A stretch of 64,000 nt of DNA. Source: Trachythela sp. YZ-2020 (taxonomy: Eukaryota > Cnidaria > Anthozoa > Malacalcyonacea > Clavulariidae). The stretch is taken from the NCBI GenBank assembly GCA_016169945.1, contig JADLSH010000216.1:278501-342500 (forward strand), read 5' to 3'. The translations under genes were made by a program, and so were the position numbers. The notes below the pieces were generated by a model. That model was not told the origin of the DNA. It did no database searches and saw only the letters and a program-made list of their open reading frames with translations. Positions 50,094 to 62,867 of the stretch are shown here, in pieces. Position 1 is the first letter of the stretch. Each line of letters opens with the position of its first letter.

Positions 50094-51159
50094 ACGATAC
50101 AAATAACTATGAGAGTCTAGATCCCTGTGATTAATATTATTTAATATTTATACAGTGTATGTTGTATATTAATTACAACATGTATGTTGTGTTAACTGTG
50201 GAACAAGGGCTTGTGGTTGGCAATTTATGTTAATATGACGATTGTTTTAATTGCCAACCATTAATAAATGTGGTCTATACGAAACAAAAGACATTTGAAA
50301 AGTAAATTTTGTAAGTTTTCTTTGGCTAACACGCTGGTGGAATGATTCTTCGTAACTTAGCTGTCAATTATGGAGTAAACTAAAGAGATACTTGACGCTA
50401 GATAAGATATGTTTGATTGCATGCTGCGCTATTATATACTTGTATTTAAAAACGCAAACTTTTGTTTCGAATAAGTTCGTATCTGCATGAATCCAGTATA
50501 GATTTATTTTATGAAATATAATAATAGTTACTAATTGTAAAGCTTGGGTGTTCATGTAACTAGTATGAACTATAGTAGGCTTATACCAAGCTTTATTGTC
50601 TATACGTTTCATCGCAAGCATAACAATTCCTCATGTCGACCAAGTAATAGTCACTCCATATCACTGAGACCATAATAGAAAAGCAATGGTTTACTGTGGT
50701 CCTGAAAGTAAGATTGATAAGAATTTTAGGGCTGGCTACGCATTAAATGTTTGCAACAGGCTCTTTTACCCAGGGTGCCAGAAGTTATTAGAGGGTTTTA
50801 CCCTTGCAATCCAGGATATATCCGCCGTTTCACGTGCAATTTATAGCCCACACTAGTTGAGAACATTGTGTGGAAAACATTGTGTTAAACAAAAACTTGT
50901 TTAAGCCAACATTGAAAATGAGTGAAGAGGGCGGGAGGGGGGATGCTATTTAAGAAAATGCTGTCTTAAATGTTGGCAGGAGCTCGCGGGCACCATTGTA
51001 CCTGCTTCTACTAGCTAGTTAATCACTTTTAAATCACAAAATTCACACCTGATTTGCTGCCTTTAGATTTAACTTTTTGGCGATAAACTTCTGTAACAAA
51101 CTCACTGTTACTTGATTTGAGCAACGCACACATTTTCTTTTCAACGGCTGTAAACATAA

Positions 51160-51735
51160 TTAAAAAAACTCATTAATAATTCATGAGGAAAAGACAAAGG
51201 AAATCACTACCGTGTCAGTGGTTTTATCATGTTAATTTACATAAACTTTAGCTTTGATTTTCTCGGCTTAGACAATGTTTATTTTTAAAATAACTTCGCC
51301 AATGAACTCATAAGATGGCTCGTTTTTTAAGCTATTTAAAACACTCGCAGTTCGTGCTTTATCAGATATAAAACACTCGTGCTGCGCACTCGTGTTTTAT
51401 ATCTGATAAAGCACTCCTGCTCGTGTTTTAAATAGTACTTAAAAAACTCATTAATAATTCATGAGGAAAAGACAAAGGAAATCACTACCGTGTCAGTGGT
51501 TTTATATGTGATAAAAAATCATGTTAATTTACATAAACTTTAGCTTTGATTTTCTCGGCTTAGACAATGTTTATTTTTAAAATAACTTCGCCAATGAACT
51601 CATAAGATGGCTCGTTTTTTAAGCTATTTAAAACGCTCGCAGTTCGTGCTTTATCAGATATAAAACACTCGTGCTGCGCACTCGTGTTTTATATCTGATA
51701 AAGCACTCCTGCATGCTCGTGTTTTAAATAGTGCA
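51160..51735. repeat. Two tandem palindromic elements
   Basis: Two copies of about 285 bp, each starting AAAAAACTCATTAATAATTC and containing ATCAGATATAAAACACTCG...TTTTATATCTGAT. They are related to the single element at 14,128-14,419 in copy A. Copy A has neither at this place. Confidence 0.75.
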
Positions 51736-52658
51736 TAGTCTTCATGAGCGAATCTAAATTAGTATAACTAAATTTAAACTAAACTTATCTACACTACCTC
51801 TGCTAAACAACTGTATACATTTAGCTACACTGGATCAGTAGTTCTATCAGTTCTCTCCAAACTGTTCTCCCTAGAGGTCCAGAAAGAGCCACCCTCTATT
51901 TCGATATAATTGTAGCAGAACGAGATACCCCTGAAAAATCTGCACGAAACTCCACTTCGTTCAGGTAAACCCGTATCTACCCCTGATGAGTTTACGTACC
52001 AAAATATCTTCGACTATCAACTCATCCATACTGAAAGTAAAAAGGAGAAAATTTTCCATGAGTACTGTCTTCACAGGTCTTCGCAACGACAACAAGAACA
52101 TCGCTGAATAACGACAACAACAACAACACAAAAATATCAACAACAATAAAAACATAAACAACACTAACAAATGACAACAACATCACAAAAACACAACAGT
52201 ACAACCACTTACACCAACAATAACACCATCAACAACAACACCGCCTCCATCACCAAAAACAATGACAACAACCAACGGACATAACCTTTTCATTTCGAGT
52301 TGCATTGTGATCTGATCATCATCCTCATCACAATTTAAAGCATCACAACTAGACGGTTGTGGGAAAGGCTCTCTGGAAAGCTGTGATGGAGGGGTTTCGT
52401 TTCGGGTTTCCTCGAGACGACTGGGCTCACGTCTTTGTATATCCGGCTTGATGATTACAAAGACAAGAAAACGTGAATAAAAAGCGGGCAAATTGTTGTA
52501 ATCGATAAAAGGTCTAAGCTTAATACGAACAGTAATATATCTTTAAGCAAGATAATGAAATGGCGAAGAACGGGTAATCTGTAACATGTGGAATCCTCAC
52601 CTTTTTCTGGGATTGGTAAGCCTCTACTTTTGTAGAATATTTTACGCCTCCTTTCTTC

Positions 52659-53025
52659 CAGGGCATATTTTAAGGATTTCTAAGTGGGGGGGCCATTTGT
52701 GAAAAAGGGCCCTTAATCTGAGTGCTGAAGGCGCGAGCCCTGTAGGGGTCGGGGGGGTGTTTTTCCCGGGAAAATTTTGAAATCTGGAGCTCTGAAATTG
52801 CCAAGCCAATAGTATTTCAATGTTTTAACTAAAACTTTAAAAATGTCTAACTATATAAGCCATAAAACAATATTTCGTTAAACACAGACAAATCATTTAC
52901 TCTGTAAACGACCCAATGTATAAAGGGCCCAGGGAGTGGGGGGCCAATTTTGTGTGAGTGGGGGGCCATCAAGAGGGCCTGGGGGGCCAAGTGGCCCCCC
53001 AGTATATATGTTAAAATATGCCTTG
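52659..53025. mobile_element. hAT MITE inserted in a PCGF exon
   Basis: Ends are CAGGGCATATTTTAA and TTAAAATATGCCTTG. The flanks CTTTCTTC (52,651-52,658) and CTGTCTTC (53,026-53,033) match at 7 of 8. Skipping the element and one flank restores AEERRRKIFYKSRG. The interior is rich in GGGGGGCCA. Confidence 0.87.
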
Positions 53026-53807
53026 CTGTCTTCAGCTAAATGAAAAAGGAATATATGAAAATTTACGTTAATTTAACTGATTGTTTCATTCATTTAAAGA
53101 CGATGTCTCAAAATGCCCTTCCAGATGTAGAACTAATGCCCTGTTCAAACGATGATGAGAGTTGACGAGGTTTAGCAAGCGAAAGTTTGCATATATGAGT
53201 TTTTATCAACTCTCAATCTCTCATGGCCCGGTCAAACGGAGAACTAAAGTTGCATAAAAGTTGAATGGTACCGGTCAAAACGAAAAAACAACTCTCATCA
53301 AAATTTGAACCAGTTCAAAGTTGATGACATTTGATGAGAGTGCGTGAGAGTTGGTGGTCAAACGCGAGCTTGAGTTGCAACTCTCATCAACTCTCGTTTG
53401 ACCGGGCTTAATGATTTTGATTAGCTTAAATTATCTAATATTAAATAAATTAGAATCTACCTTCAGTAAAACCTGGCACCAACTTGTTAACAACATCTTA
53501 TAGAACCGAGTCAGTTCTAAAATAATAGTTATTTACTTAGGTTAGTTGGTCACTTGTCAATTTTTTAATACAAACATTTTCTCCTACTAAACGTTCTTGA
53601 AACTATTTACTTACTTCAAACTATACCAAGGGTTTGTTTTGTGGACAAGTTCGTTACAAAGTGGACATGTATAATTCGTCTCAAAGTTTTCAAAATGTTT
53701 GACAATGCAACTTCGGCAGACTACATACAATTAAAATTACATAATATTATTTATATGAACAAGCAGTGATTAGTGTATTTTCGAGTTTAATCTATATAAC
53801 TATTACA

Positions 53808-53970
53808 AGATGTGTTCGCAACAGGCTTGTAGCAAGCTTGTAGCAAGCTTGTCAACAAGTTGTAACAATGTTGTCATTTTATCAAGATGCTACAAGGTTG
53901 TCACTCACAACTTGTTAACAAGTTGTTGAATTGCAGGACGATGACAAGTTATTGGAACAAATTGTAACAA
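53808..53970. mobile_element. Fragment of the CAACTTGT-family MITE
   Basis: It shares AAGATGTGTTCGCAACAG and GTTGTTGAATTGCAGGACG with the intronic MITEs of HSPA9. It lies just outside the duplicated block, and its right part is lost. Confidence 0.65.
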
Positions 53971-53974
53971 CACA

Positions 53975-54345
53975 TTGCAGAGAAGGTAAGAGAAGCAAGG
54001 CTGAGGAAGAATGGACACATAATAAGAAGAGATGAAGGAGAGCTTGTCAGAGACATTATGGAGTGAAGAGATTGGAAGATGTGGAGTGGTATATATTGTA
54101 GAGAAGGTGAGGGAAGCAAGGCTGAGATGGTATGGACACGTAATAAGAAGAGATGAAGGAGTGCCGGTCAGGGATGTTATGGAATGAAGAGATCAGAAGA
54201 AGATGTGGAGTGGCAGATATTGCAGAGAAGGTGAGGGAAGCAAGGCTGAGATGGTATAGACCACTGACCTATACTGACTTATACTTTAGTATAGGTCAGT
54301 GGTATAGACACGTAATAAGAAGAGATTAAGGAGAGCCGGTGAGAG
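53975..54345 (+). mobile_element. Tandemly repeated tail of a non-LTR reverse transcriptase
   Basis: About three units of 120-130 bp each encode KVREARLRWYGHVIRRDE, the usual C-terminal segment of many non-LTR reverse transcriptases. Units are diverged and frameshifted. The third is interrupted by a 42-bp hairpin (CCACTGACCTATACT and inverse, 54,262-54,303). Confidence 0.75.
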
Positions 54346-54366
54346 ATATTATAAAGCTGGAGGTAA

Positions 54367-56206
54367 GGGACCGGTCATTAATTAGGGCAGGGGTTGGGGC
54401 CGAAGAGAAACGACTTTGAATCCAACCAATATAAGATCAGAAATTTAAATTACCCAACCTTGTTGAGACATAAAAATTTTTACCCAACCCAAGGAAAAAA
54501 ATTGTATATAAAGTTGTACTTGTATTAAATAACATACCGAGCATGAGCCGACTATAAACGAGTGCCATTTGGATGATCCAAGTTAAACAAACATACTCAC
54601 ATGTTTTCATCATGGCTGCCGAAAAAGAATTTGAAAGTTTTTTACAATCTATTAATCTTGCTGAGGATTATTTGGAGCGATTTCGTTGGAATTGGATGAA
54701 CAACGGCAAATGTTTGATCTAGTTGGTTTATCGGGAAAACCAGGGCATCTTCTGGAATTCAAGAAGGCTTAGTATAGTTTCATATACTCGCAATCTAGGA
54801 AGTATTAATGTTGACAATAGTAACCAAACAGCCGTTCCGGCTCAGAAAAGTAAGTTTTTATCATTGTAAATATTTTGTTATTAAACTAGGGTATAAGTGT
54901 GATGTTGGACAATCAATTTAATGAATTTACTGTATGCATCATGGATTCATATGACATGTTAATACGTTTATATGCTTCAGTCAATTTTCCTGTTTATACC
55001 ACCCCCTCCCTGTATAAAATTGTATCCTTGAGGGTATTGTCGGTCTTGAGGGTATTGTCGGTCTTGAGGGTATATGTATGGTCTCTTATACTATTTGAGC
55101 CTTGCCCTGAAGTGGGTATAAATTTAAAAATGTATATTAAATTTCTGGTGCTGGTAAATTTGCTTACAAACTTGCAATTATTTTTCAAATCCTTTAAGGA
55201 ATTGCCTTGGGAAGGCATGGTTACATAAAGAATTGATGAGTATTTAAATGAAATATTTACTTTTATATTTTATATTTAAATAAATAGAAATCTCATTCAT
55301 TGGTGGGAAGTTTGTTGTGGGTGAAAATGCCAGAGTGAAAGAAAAGGTACCAAATATACCAAATGCGAAGTCCAAAAGGTTGAAATATCATAATCTAATA
55401 ACAAAAGAAATCTACCTGTCAGCCTTTACCAGTAAGCAGTCTAGATTCCATGCTTATTTGATGGGGCAACACCAGTTTCGTTGGAATGTTAAATGCAACC
55501 TCGAAAAACTTGAGCACCTTGTATCTTCATACAAAAATGGTCAAATTCCAAAGGAGAATATAAATTGTTTACGATACAGGAAATTTCCAGAGGATGTAAA
55601 GATATATGATGTGAGTAAAAGCCAACGAGCATTACACCACATAAAAACACAATAAAAACAATCGAGCAAGTTATCGAATAGAAAAATGGAGCTATATGCA
55701 GATGATCTTGAGCCGAAGAAATGGGCAAGTAATGAAATAAATTTTGTTCAAGAAATGACAACACATGTAGAAAGCAAGCTGACTGAATCCAATAATATTG
55801 CACATGACATTGAGTATGTCAGTAATCAGTTGGCAAAAAGATTTGATATGGCCTCTGTGAATGAAAATGAAAAGAAACGGAAAGCTAAAAGAGTCAAAGA
55901 ACAAAAATCTAAGACAAAGAAGAAGCGAAGCATTGCAGAAAAGTCCAAAGTGGAATGTCCAAACACAATGAGTGACATGTCTAGTGATGATGACATTGTT
56001 ATTGACATTTTAGATGACAATCTATGAACTTTTCTATTTTTATATACAATACTTTGTTTTTATTTAAATGTTGTTCCAAAATATTTTACCCAACCTTGAG
56101 GGAGGTAACATTTTTCTTTTACCCAACCTTTGAGGCCTCGGAATTTTCATTTACCCAACCATTTTCTCTTCGGTCCCAACCCCTGCCCTAATTAATGACC
56201 GGTCCC
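54367..56206 (+). mobile_element. 1.84-kb TIR transposon with TAA TSD (PIF/Harbinger-like?)
   Basis: Ends GGGACCGGTCATTAATTAGG and its inverse extend over about 43 bp. TAA flanks both sides (54,364-54,366 and 56,207-56,209). A second, weaker inverted word, ACCCAACCTT, recurs near both ends. The 3-bp TAA duplication fits the TWA preference of PIF/Harbinger, but the encoded protein shows no DDE nuclease. It sits in PCGF intron 1. Confidence 0.8.
54612..56027 (+). pseudogene. Cargo gene of the TIR transposon (SAM-like N-terminus), decayed
   Basis: The first piece (from 54,612) reads FESFLQSINLAEDYLERF, then after a one-base shift QRQMFDLVGLSGKPGHLLEF, which resembles a SAM domain fold in length and spacing. 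A second piece (about 55,284-55,655) reads RLKYHNLITKEIYLSAF..RFHAYLMGQHQFRW and has no family I recognise. The third (55,686-56,027) is a Lys-rich then acidic tail (KKRKAKRVKEQKSKTKKKR..DDDIVIDILDD). Frame breaks separate the pieces. It may be a non-transposase accessory or captured gene. Confidence 0.45.
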
Positions 56207-56343
56207 TAAGGTAGACTGACAAAGAGATGGATCCACGGAATGTGTTAATATCAGGGAACTGATGGTTATGACAACCAGGAGCAAAACAGAATGTAGAATC
56301 TGCAGCCATTGATCCCGAGACAGTCACTGGGACTTGAGTTTCA

Positions 56344-56589
<246 letters not shown>

Positions 56590-56677
56590 TCATACTATCT
56601 GGCAGGGGCAGTGGTTAGGTTTTCCTGGACAACCACCATTAAGAGTTGCATAAGGTATAGTAACCACTGGTCAATGC

Positions 56678-57167
56678 CAGGGATGGATTAAATCTTTATT
56701 CTTTAATTCAATTAAAGACAATTAAAGATGATTCTTGAGAAAACCTTTAAAATTTCAACAATTTTTTATAATTTAATTAATACGATAATATTGGAATGTC
56801 CCCAAATGTCCCCATTTCCCCAAATGTTTTGGAGTTTTACTGTTTATAATCCTCTACAATAATATCCTCGTCACTGACACTGTCACAATCCTAGTCCTTG
56901 AGCAGCACATCTGCCATCTGAAGAGTGTTTGCCTTGATGTAGACCAATTTCTCGACTTTCTCGGGACCAAGGTGATTAGTGAATGCACGGGTGAATGAAG
57001 CAGTATTAAAATACTTTTTTATTTTAATGTAATTTTGGTTAAATATTAAAAGAAGAAAGAACATAAATAAAGAAGATTAAAGACGATATTTAGCTTCAAT
57101 TCAAATCTTCTTTAATCATTAAAGAAGATTAAAGAAAAAAATGTTTAAAGAAGATTTGCCATCCCTG
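56678..57167. mobile_element. hAT-like MITE (CAGGGATGG ends)
   Basis: Ends are CAGGGATGG and CCATCCCTG. The arms are AT-rich (TTAAAGAAGATTAAAG and inverse). The flanks share TCAATGC, slightly displaced, so the TSD is imperfect. Confidence 0.65.
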
Positions 57168-58110
57168 GACTCAATGCTAAGCGAGGGGTGTATTGGAGGT
57201 AGAAACAAAGGACCAAAAATTGTGACTGCCTATAACTACATATACTGCAATATTATTTGCATCATTGCATAAAACCCAGAGTATAGTTACCTAAGCAAAT
57301 CATGGTCCTTTATAACAATATTTTATAATAGGTCGCAATTATTCCAAAAGCCAAGTATGGTTTATCCGAGGGATTCTTGCTCATTCTTGCAAATCATGGT
57401 CTTGTTTACCTGGTTGGTTGATTTCCCATCCCTCCATTCATCTCCAACAAAAAAGCTTGCTTATTTCAGTCGAACATTTTTGTTTATATTTTTATATACA
57501 TTTGTTTGCACGTTCACTGTTGTAAATATGTTAATTGTAGACATATTCGACAAATCTGAGATTTCTGAGGCGGGGCACACTTGAATAAAACTAGATGTTC
57601 TTCGGAAGATTTTTGTGTTTTTTTGTTTACTTTTGTTTTTTAGTTTAATGAAAGCTACCGCTGACTGATAATGTTTACGTTTCACAAATTTAAAAACTAA
57701 AAACACCAACGAGGGCAATAATTGCAACTTTTTAAAATTGGTTTACCGGCCATATTGCATGCCTATTGGATAAGTTTTCTTTGTTTTTGTTTAAAAGATT
57801 TGTTATATAAGTTGTTTATGTTAGATAAATGATGTTGTATAAATTTCTGTTGTATTGATAAAAGAATAATGTTGCATTGACCTTTGAACGTTGGCCATTG
57901 TTTGTGTGCACTTTAATAAATTAAGCACACAATTCAAAAAGGGGGGTACGAGAAATGTTTTGAAATATTAAGTCCCTGAAATGCCATTTCCTGCATTTTC
58001 GGTTAAGATTTTACAAATCTGAAGGATGCAAAATGTCATAAAATAGTCAAAAGAATATAATTTTCGGGACTTCGAATTTATTGTACTAAATGTTGTTTCA
58101 GTAACACTTT
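57168..58110. other. No supported gene; degraded G-rich repeat core
   Basis: Short ORFs lack homology or splice support. At about 57,940-58,020 a diverged copy of the dispersed core (GTCCCTGAAATGCCATTTCC) is visible. Confidence 0.45.
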
Positions 58111-58526
58111 AACATAGTTCCATTAGTTCGGAAAGGGGTTTTATCCCCCCTTTTTTAAAATATCCACCTTTTACCAATGTCCCCGTTTTTTTACAACTTT
58201 TCATCCCCCCCTTTTACAACAACTTTTTACAGAGAGCAAAATTTGACAGGTTGACACCTGCAAATGGTGCAGAATTAATATTAAGGTTGTGTAATATCCA
58301 AAGAAACTTCCATCAACAAAATAATCAACATGAACTCAACATTTATTTTTAGGGACTCATCTATACAATTTTTATGACAGCTTTTTTTGCTCACCCCCCT
58401 TCTTAAATCAACCCACCCCTTTTCTGTAACCACCCCATAATTACAAAAAAAAATTCATCCCCCTTTCATGTCTTTTTTCAGAAGGTTAATTCCCCCCCTT
58501 AAGAAAGGGGGGCTTCGAACTATGTT
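58111..58526. repeat. MITE-like C-rich inverted repeat
   Basis: The ends pair AACATAGTTC with GAACTATGTT, followed by GGAAAGGGG and AAGAAAGGGG on opposite strands. The interior has CCCCCC tracts. Confidence 0.6.
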
Positions 58527-58656
58527 TAATAAATATTATTCTTGTACTGTTAAGTACTGTAGCTTGCATAAATAATAACTAGCTATATGGTCAAGATTTT
58601 TCACGCACTTAATCGTATTATACTTGCCATGAAACACAGAAACTCTTCACACTAAC

Positions 58657-59213
58657 CAAAAACGCGCCTTCCATGATACGCAAGAATATAAACGCGTACA
58701 CATTTTGTCGCACGATGAATGGTGTAGCTAAAGTAAGAGCTGATGAACCAAATATTGCAATACCCACCACCGTATTTGGCACTTAGCAGTCCAGCTGGTA
58801 TTTGTAGAGCAGTGTAACTCCAGTATAATGATGCCAATATTGTGCCTAGGGGCGATAGAAATATAAATTGCTATCAACAAAAACCTTATTGTGATAATAC
58901 AATTTCAAAACTCAGATCACAACTTCGGTTGGATGTCAACTTCAGAAATTTTGACACTTATATTATAGGAACAAGAAAATTAAACAGTACATCTCTCGAT
59001 AAAAGGAATAAACATCATTTTCTCACTATTGGTTAACCAGCATTCGCTACATTGTAGTGCTTAGTGTGAACCTACTAATTGAATAATGTAGGGGGGGGGG
59101 GAGAATGGAATATTTTACATACAAAATATTTAAGAAATAAACCTAAATGTGCGTATTCAAAAATACAAAATAATTGTACCTTGAAATTGTTTATCCCAAT
59201 GAAACTCTGGTTC
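58657..59213 (-). pseudogene. SLC17/MFS transporter fragment with frameshift
   Basis: Minus-strand exon 59,180-59,213 reads EPEFHWDKQFQ and splices in phase to the exon starting at 58,845 (GTILASLYWSYTALQIPAGLLS..KYGG). This matches the second transmembrane region and the G-x-L-x-x-x-x-GG loop of the SLC17 anion/glutamate transporter family. After KYGG the frame slips by one base and continues as IFGSSALTLATPF..LRIMEG to a GTTAGT donor at 58,656. Only these two exons are seen. It may be a pseudogene or carry a sequencing error in GGTGGTGGG. Confidence 0.65.
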
Positions 59214-59532
59214 CTGGAAAGCAGAAAAAGTACATCAATTACGCAGTTCGTCCGGCGGAACAGTTCTCAAAATGCCCTTGAACAATGGTCAACGACTAAG
59301 CGACCAAGTTAGCAGTAGCAACTGGTCAAGCTATGCGGCAAAGTGTCAATTATTCTCAAACGCGGTCAAAAAATGTTTTGTCTTTAGACTTTAGACTTTA
59401 AGTGGACGTATATTAGCATAGCATGCGGAGTTGCCATGGCTAGCTTCGCCTGAACTGGAATACTATTCAAACTCACCATGTCTTTAGATAAATGAAGTGC
59501 AGAACTATACTGCTTTCCTTCGCCACGCGTCA

Positions 59533-60090
59533 TTGCCACAATTATTATTATTATTAGAACAATATTTAAACAGGAATGCTCCGCTCACCGCAGTGATTTT
59601 CAGGGAGGTCCTGCATGTATATCATATACAAAGAATTAGAGATATATATAGAAAAGTAATTTAGTGGAAAAATATATAGAAATGAGACTAAAACTGAAAG
59701 TTTGTATCAGTTAAGAGTCATTTTAGCAACCGTTTAAAGGAAGTCAAACTAGTTGACTGCCGAACGGTAAGTTCCAAATTGTTCCAGCCAGTTACCGCGT
59801 AAAAGGCAAAACGTTGTTTGCCCCAGTTGGTACGCGCCAGAAGAAGATGAATATCCTGACGTCTGCGGGTGTTATAACTATGGACGTCGATGTTCTTTGA
59901 CAGATTGAAATCAAAGTTAGTTAGCTTATTTAAGCATTTAAAAACAGCGATACAACGATGATGGCAGCGGCGAACAGATAATGGTTTCCATCTTAGTTGC
60001 TCAAGGGCTTGAGATAATGAGGAGTACTTTGGTAAGTCCAATATAATCCGCGCGGAGTTATTTTGTAAAACTTGAAGATGGTCACATTAA
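59533..60090 (-). mobile_element. Non-LTR retrotransposon 3' end, 5'-truncated
   Basis: The minus strand encodes LQVLQNNSARIILDLP and then QLRWKPLSVRRCHHRCIAVF..LTSFKRLLK, the C-terminal reverse transcriptase region of CR1/Jockey-type elements. The 3' end carries an ATT-type microsatellite tail (about 59,535-59,555). Confidence 0.8.
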
Positions 60091-60408
60091 CACACATATA
60101 CGTACACAGTACATATTAAGGTTGGCCAACGTAATGAGAACGAGAATTATAAAACGTTTCGGAATTGCTGGAAATAATCGAGTATTTGATTCCTTAGCGC
60201 TGGTGCTAAGTTGACCACTCTTGTTTATCTCACTCTTCCCATTCAGAGATTGTCTTCTTTTACTGAAAAAAAAACACACGTTCATGTTATACAAGTTTTG
60301 GTAGGCGAAATGATTGTATCTTTGTTCATTTGTTTGTCTTATACGTTGAAAACTTTTTTTCCTAATTTAATACTTTTTCCTCATTTTTTACTCTAATATT
60401 TATACAGT

Positions 60409-60975
60409 CGCGATGCTCTATTAGCGTTCAAATGCATGAACGATTGCGCACCTGCCTACTTATCGTCCCTGTTCAAAACGAGAGGTGAAGTGAGTGGTCG
60501 CGAAACAAGAAATGTTAACCAGCTGGACGTTCCGTTATATAGATCAACTGCAGGACAAAGAACATTCCATTACAGAACTGTCACTCTCTGGAACAACATT
60601 AACCCTGACTTAAAACTTTGCAAATCTATTCCAAGCTTTAAAATTAAACTGAAACGGGAACTGCTTCAGCAATTTCTAGATAGTTAAGGGCGTGTTTTCT
60701 TTGTTAATCAGTAAGCGTTGTTGTCATTGTCGTTATTGTCCTTGATTGTTGTTGTTGTTATTTTTGCTGTCGTTGTTGATGATGTTGATGCCTATGTTGC
60801 TGTTGTTGTCAATAATTAATGTCGTGTTTGTGTATAAAGTAATTGCGTGATCTTATTATATAAACTTAGGATCTAATGTATAATTATAGTAATTAATTGA
60901 TATTTACATATGTATTTTTGTCACTGAAAAGCCCCTTTAGGGGAGTGTCAATAAAGTCAAAGTCAAAGTCAAATA
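60409..60975 (+). mobile_element. Second non-LTR retrotransposon 3' end
   Basis: It encodes RDALLAFKCMNDCAPAYLSS..TAGQRTFHYRTVTLWNNI, another C-terminal reverse transcriptase tail. The 3' untranslated part ends in GTCAATAAAGTCAAAGTCAAA, a short tandem tail. It lies head-to-head with the preceding fragment. Confidence 0.82.
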
Positions 60976-62867
60976 TGGTTAGTTGACACAAAATCACTCA
61001 CTTATACATTTGTTTGTTGCCATGGTAACCAAGATATGACCCCCTATGGAGTAAAATATGGTGTTTGCGCCACAAATGATAGGAGCCAAAGTAAACTACG
61101 AATGATCTCCCAAACAGCTTTAATGGATACAAAATAGACCTATCTATGTCGTGAACCTAAAAAAACTCAGCTAAAGGCATAGAGTGTATAAATTTTACTT
61201 GTGTTTATAGATGAATGAAAATATGGGTATGTTCAGTTCATTAATAGGGTTGGCCTGTGGCATGTATAACTCACACATAGTATTTTTTAGGTTCACGTCA
61301 AAGATTTAATAGTAATGAGTAAATGCTGAAAATTTCACCTTGATTGCATAAATAGTAAACCCAGGAGAGTTTTTAACGTCTCGTGAATTCACAATTTGGG
61401 AAAATTAAGTGTAAAATATTCTTAGGTATGTTTTCGACAAACTATCCTAATTTGAAGACTTGAATAGGCATCTGGAAAGTTTAAAATGATCCAGCTGCAT
61501 ATGTTTCTCCTTGCTTTTGCTTATTCTTTCTTACTCTTACGTTTTGAGCTGTTTTGATAAAATCAAGTTTATAATTATAGTTTCGAATAGCGTTTTGCAA
61601 TAACATTGAGTACACATTACTAACCAAAGAAAGGCAAACAGCAGCTAGAATGACCCATTTGAATACGTTTGTCCTTCCTTTTCTTGATTTTCACAAATGA
61701 AAAATTGGACATGGAGCTCCCCTATATTTTCATATGCTAACAAAATATACTAACACTAATTCGGGCTCGAAATCACGTAGCCAAACATAGAGAGAGGTAG
61801 GCATATATATCATGAAAATGCCATGCTAGATTTTTTGAAAAATGTTTAACACGTACTATTTCAACATCTAAGTTTGGTTCCCAGCTGTGACCTCCGCCGT
61901 TGCCGTCTTTAAAAAGACACCAATGTTTAACCCTTCGGTTCTTTGAAAGGTTATGGCAGATCGACTTTCGTCGGACTTTACATGATGTCCTCAATCAGTC
62001 AAAGCCTTGAAGTGGAACCGTAATTATAGAAAATATAGAGCATGAACACAATTTGCTTTCACGCCATTATAACGCCTCTCCCGCCTAAATATAACCGACT
62101 TATACTTGATGTAATTTGAAATAAAATCGTTTAAAATCACTATATAGCTAGTGAGGGGTAGGTGGGTACTCATTTGGAGAAAAAAACTTTTTCGTAAATG
62201 CTCTAATGCTCGCGATTTTCCAATAACATGTCGTTGCTATGGTGGTTGCTACGGGACAAAATTTCAAACAAGCTGCTATTTTCCCCTATTTATCCATTTT
62301 CCGCCAAACAAATAGAAAAATTAACACCAGAAAACGAAAAAGGGATCATTAATGATGCATAATATGGCTAATTTCTAAATAGGATTTTCTTTTAAAATTT
62401 TGTATAAGACCACCTTAAGAGAGGTTGCAAATGTAGTGATATAATAGGCGTTTCGCCCGGGACCCAAGAATGGTGTCCGCTTACGAGTATTTTCTTACTT
62501 CGTTTCTTCCTCTGTTCTTTTTTCTACCTTCTTATTCCTTCCATTTTTTGTGTCAGTCTGTTACAATTCCCTATTATTTACTTCGCTCCTTTCTTTTCTT
62601 ACTTACCTTCAATCTTTGTTCTTTCAGCTTTCTTATATATCTTTTCGTTCTATATATTTTCCATTAATTCCTTCATTTATTCATTCACTAATTCTTTCTT
62701 TCATAATTCTTCCTTTACCTACTGATTTGTTTGCTTGCTATCTGTCAGTTAACCCGGTAGAGAAACAATTAGGGGTACAAACACTGATTTGAAAACAAGG
62801 ACTGGACAGAGCAACCTATTGAATTCAATGAGCCAATTTTGAAGTTCTGTTTTGAAATTGTACATAA
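60976..62867. other. No supported gene
   Basis: Only short ORFs without domains are found. A pyrimidine-rich stretch (TTTCTT/TTCCTT) lies at 62,490-62,720. The ORFs there are low-complexity. Confidence 0.5.

Noticed and set aside
62470..62792. Phe/Leu-rich ORFs as membrane proteins
   Set aside because: They translate a low-complexity pyrimidine-rich tract in two overlapping frames.
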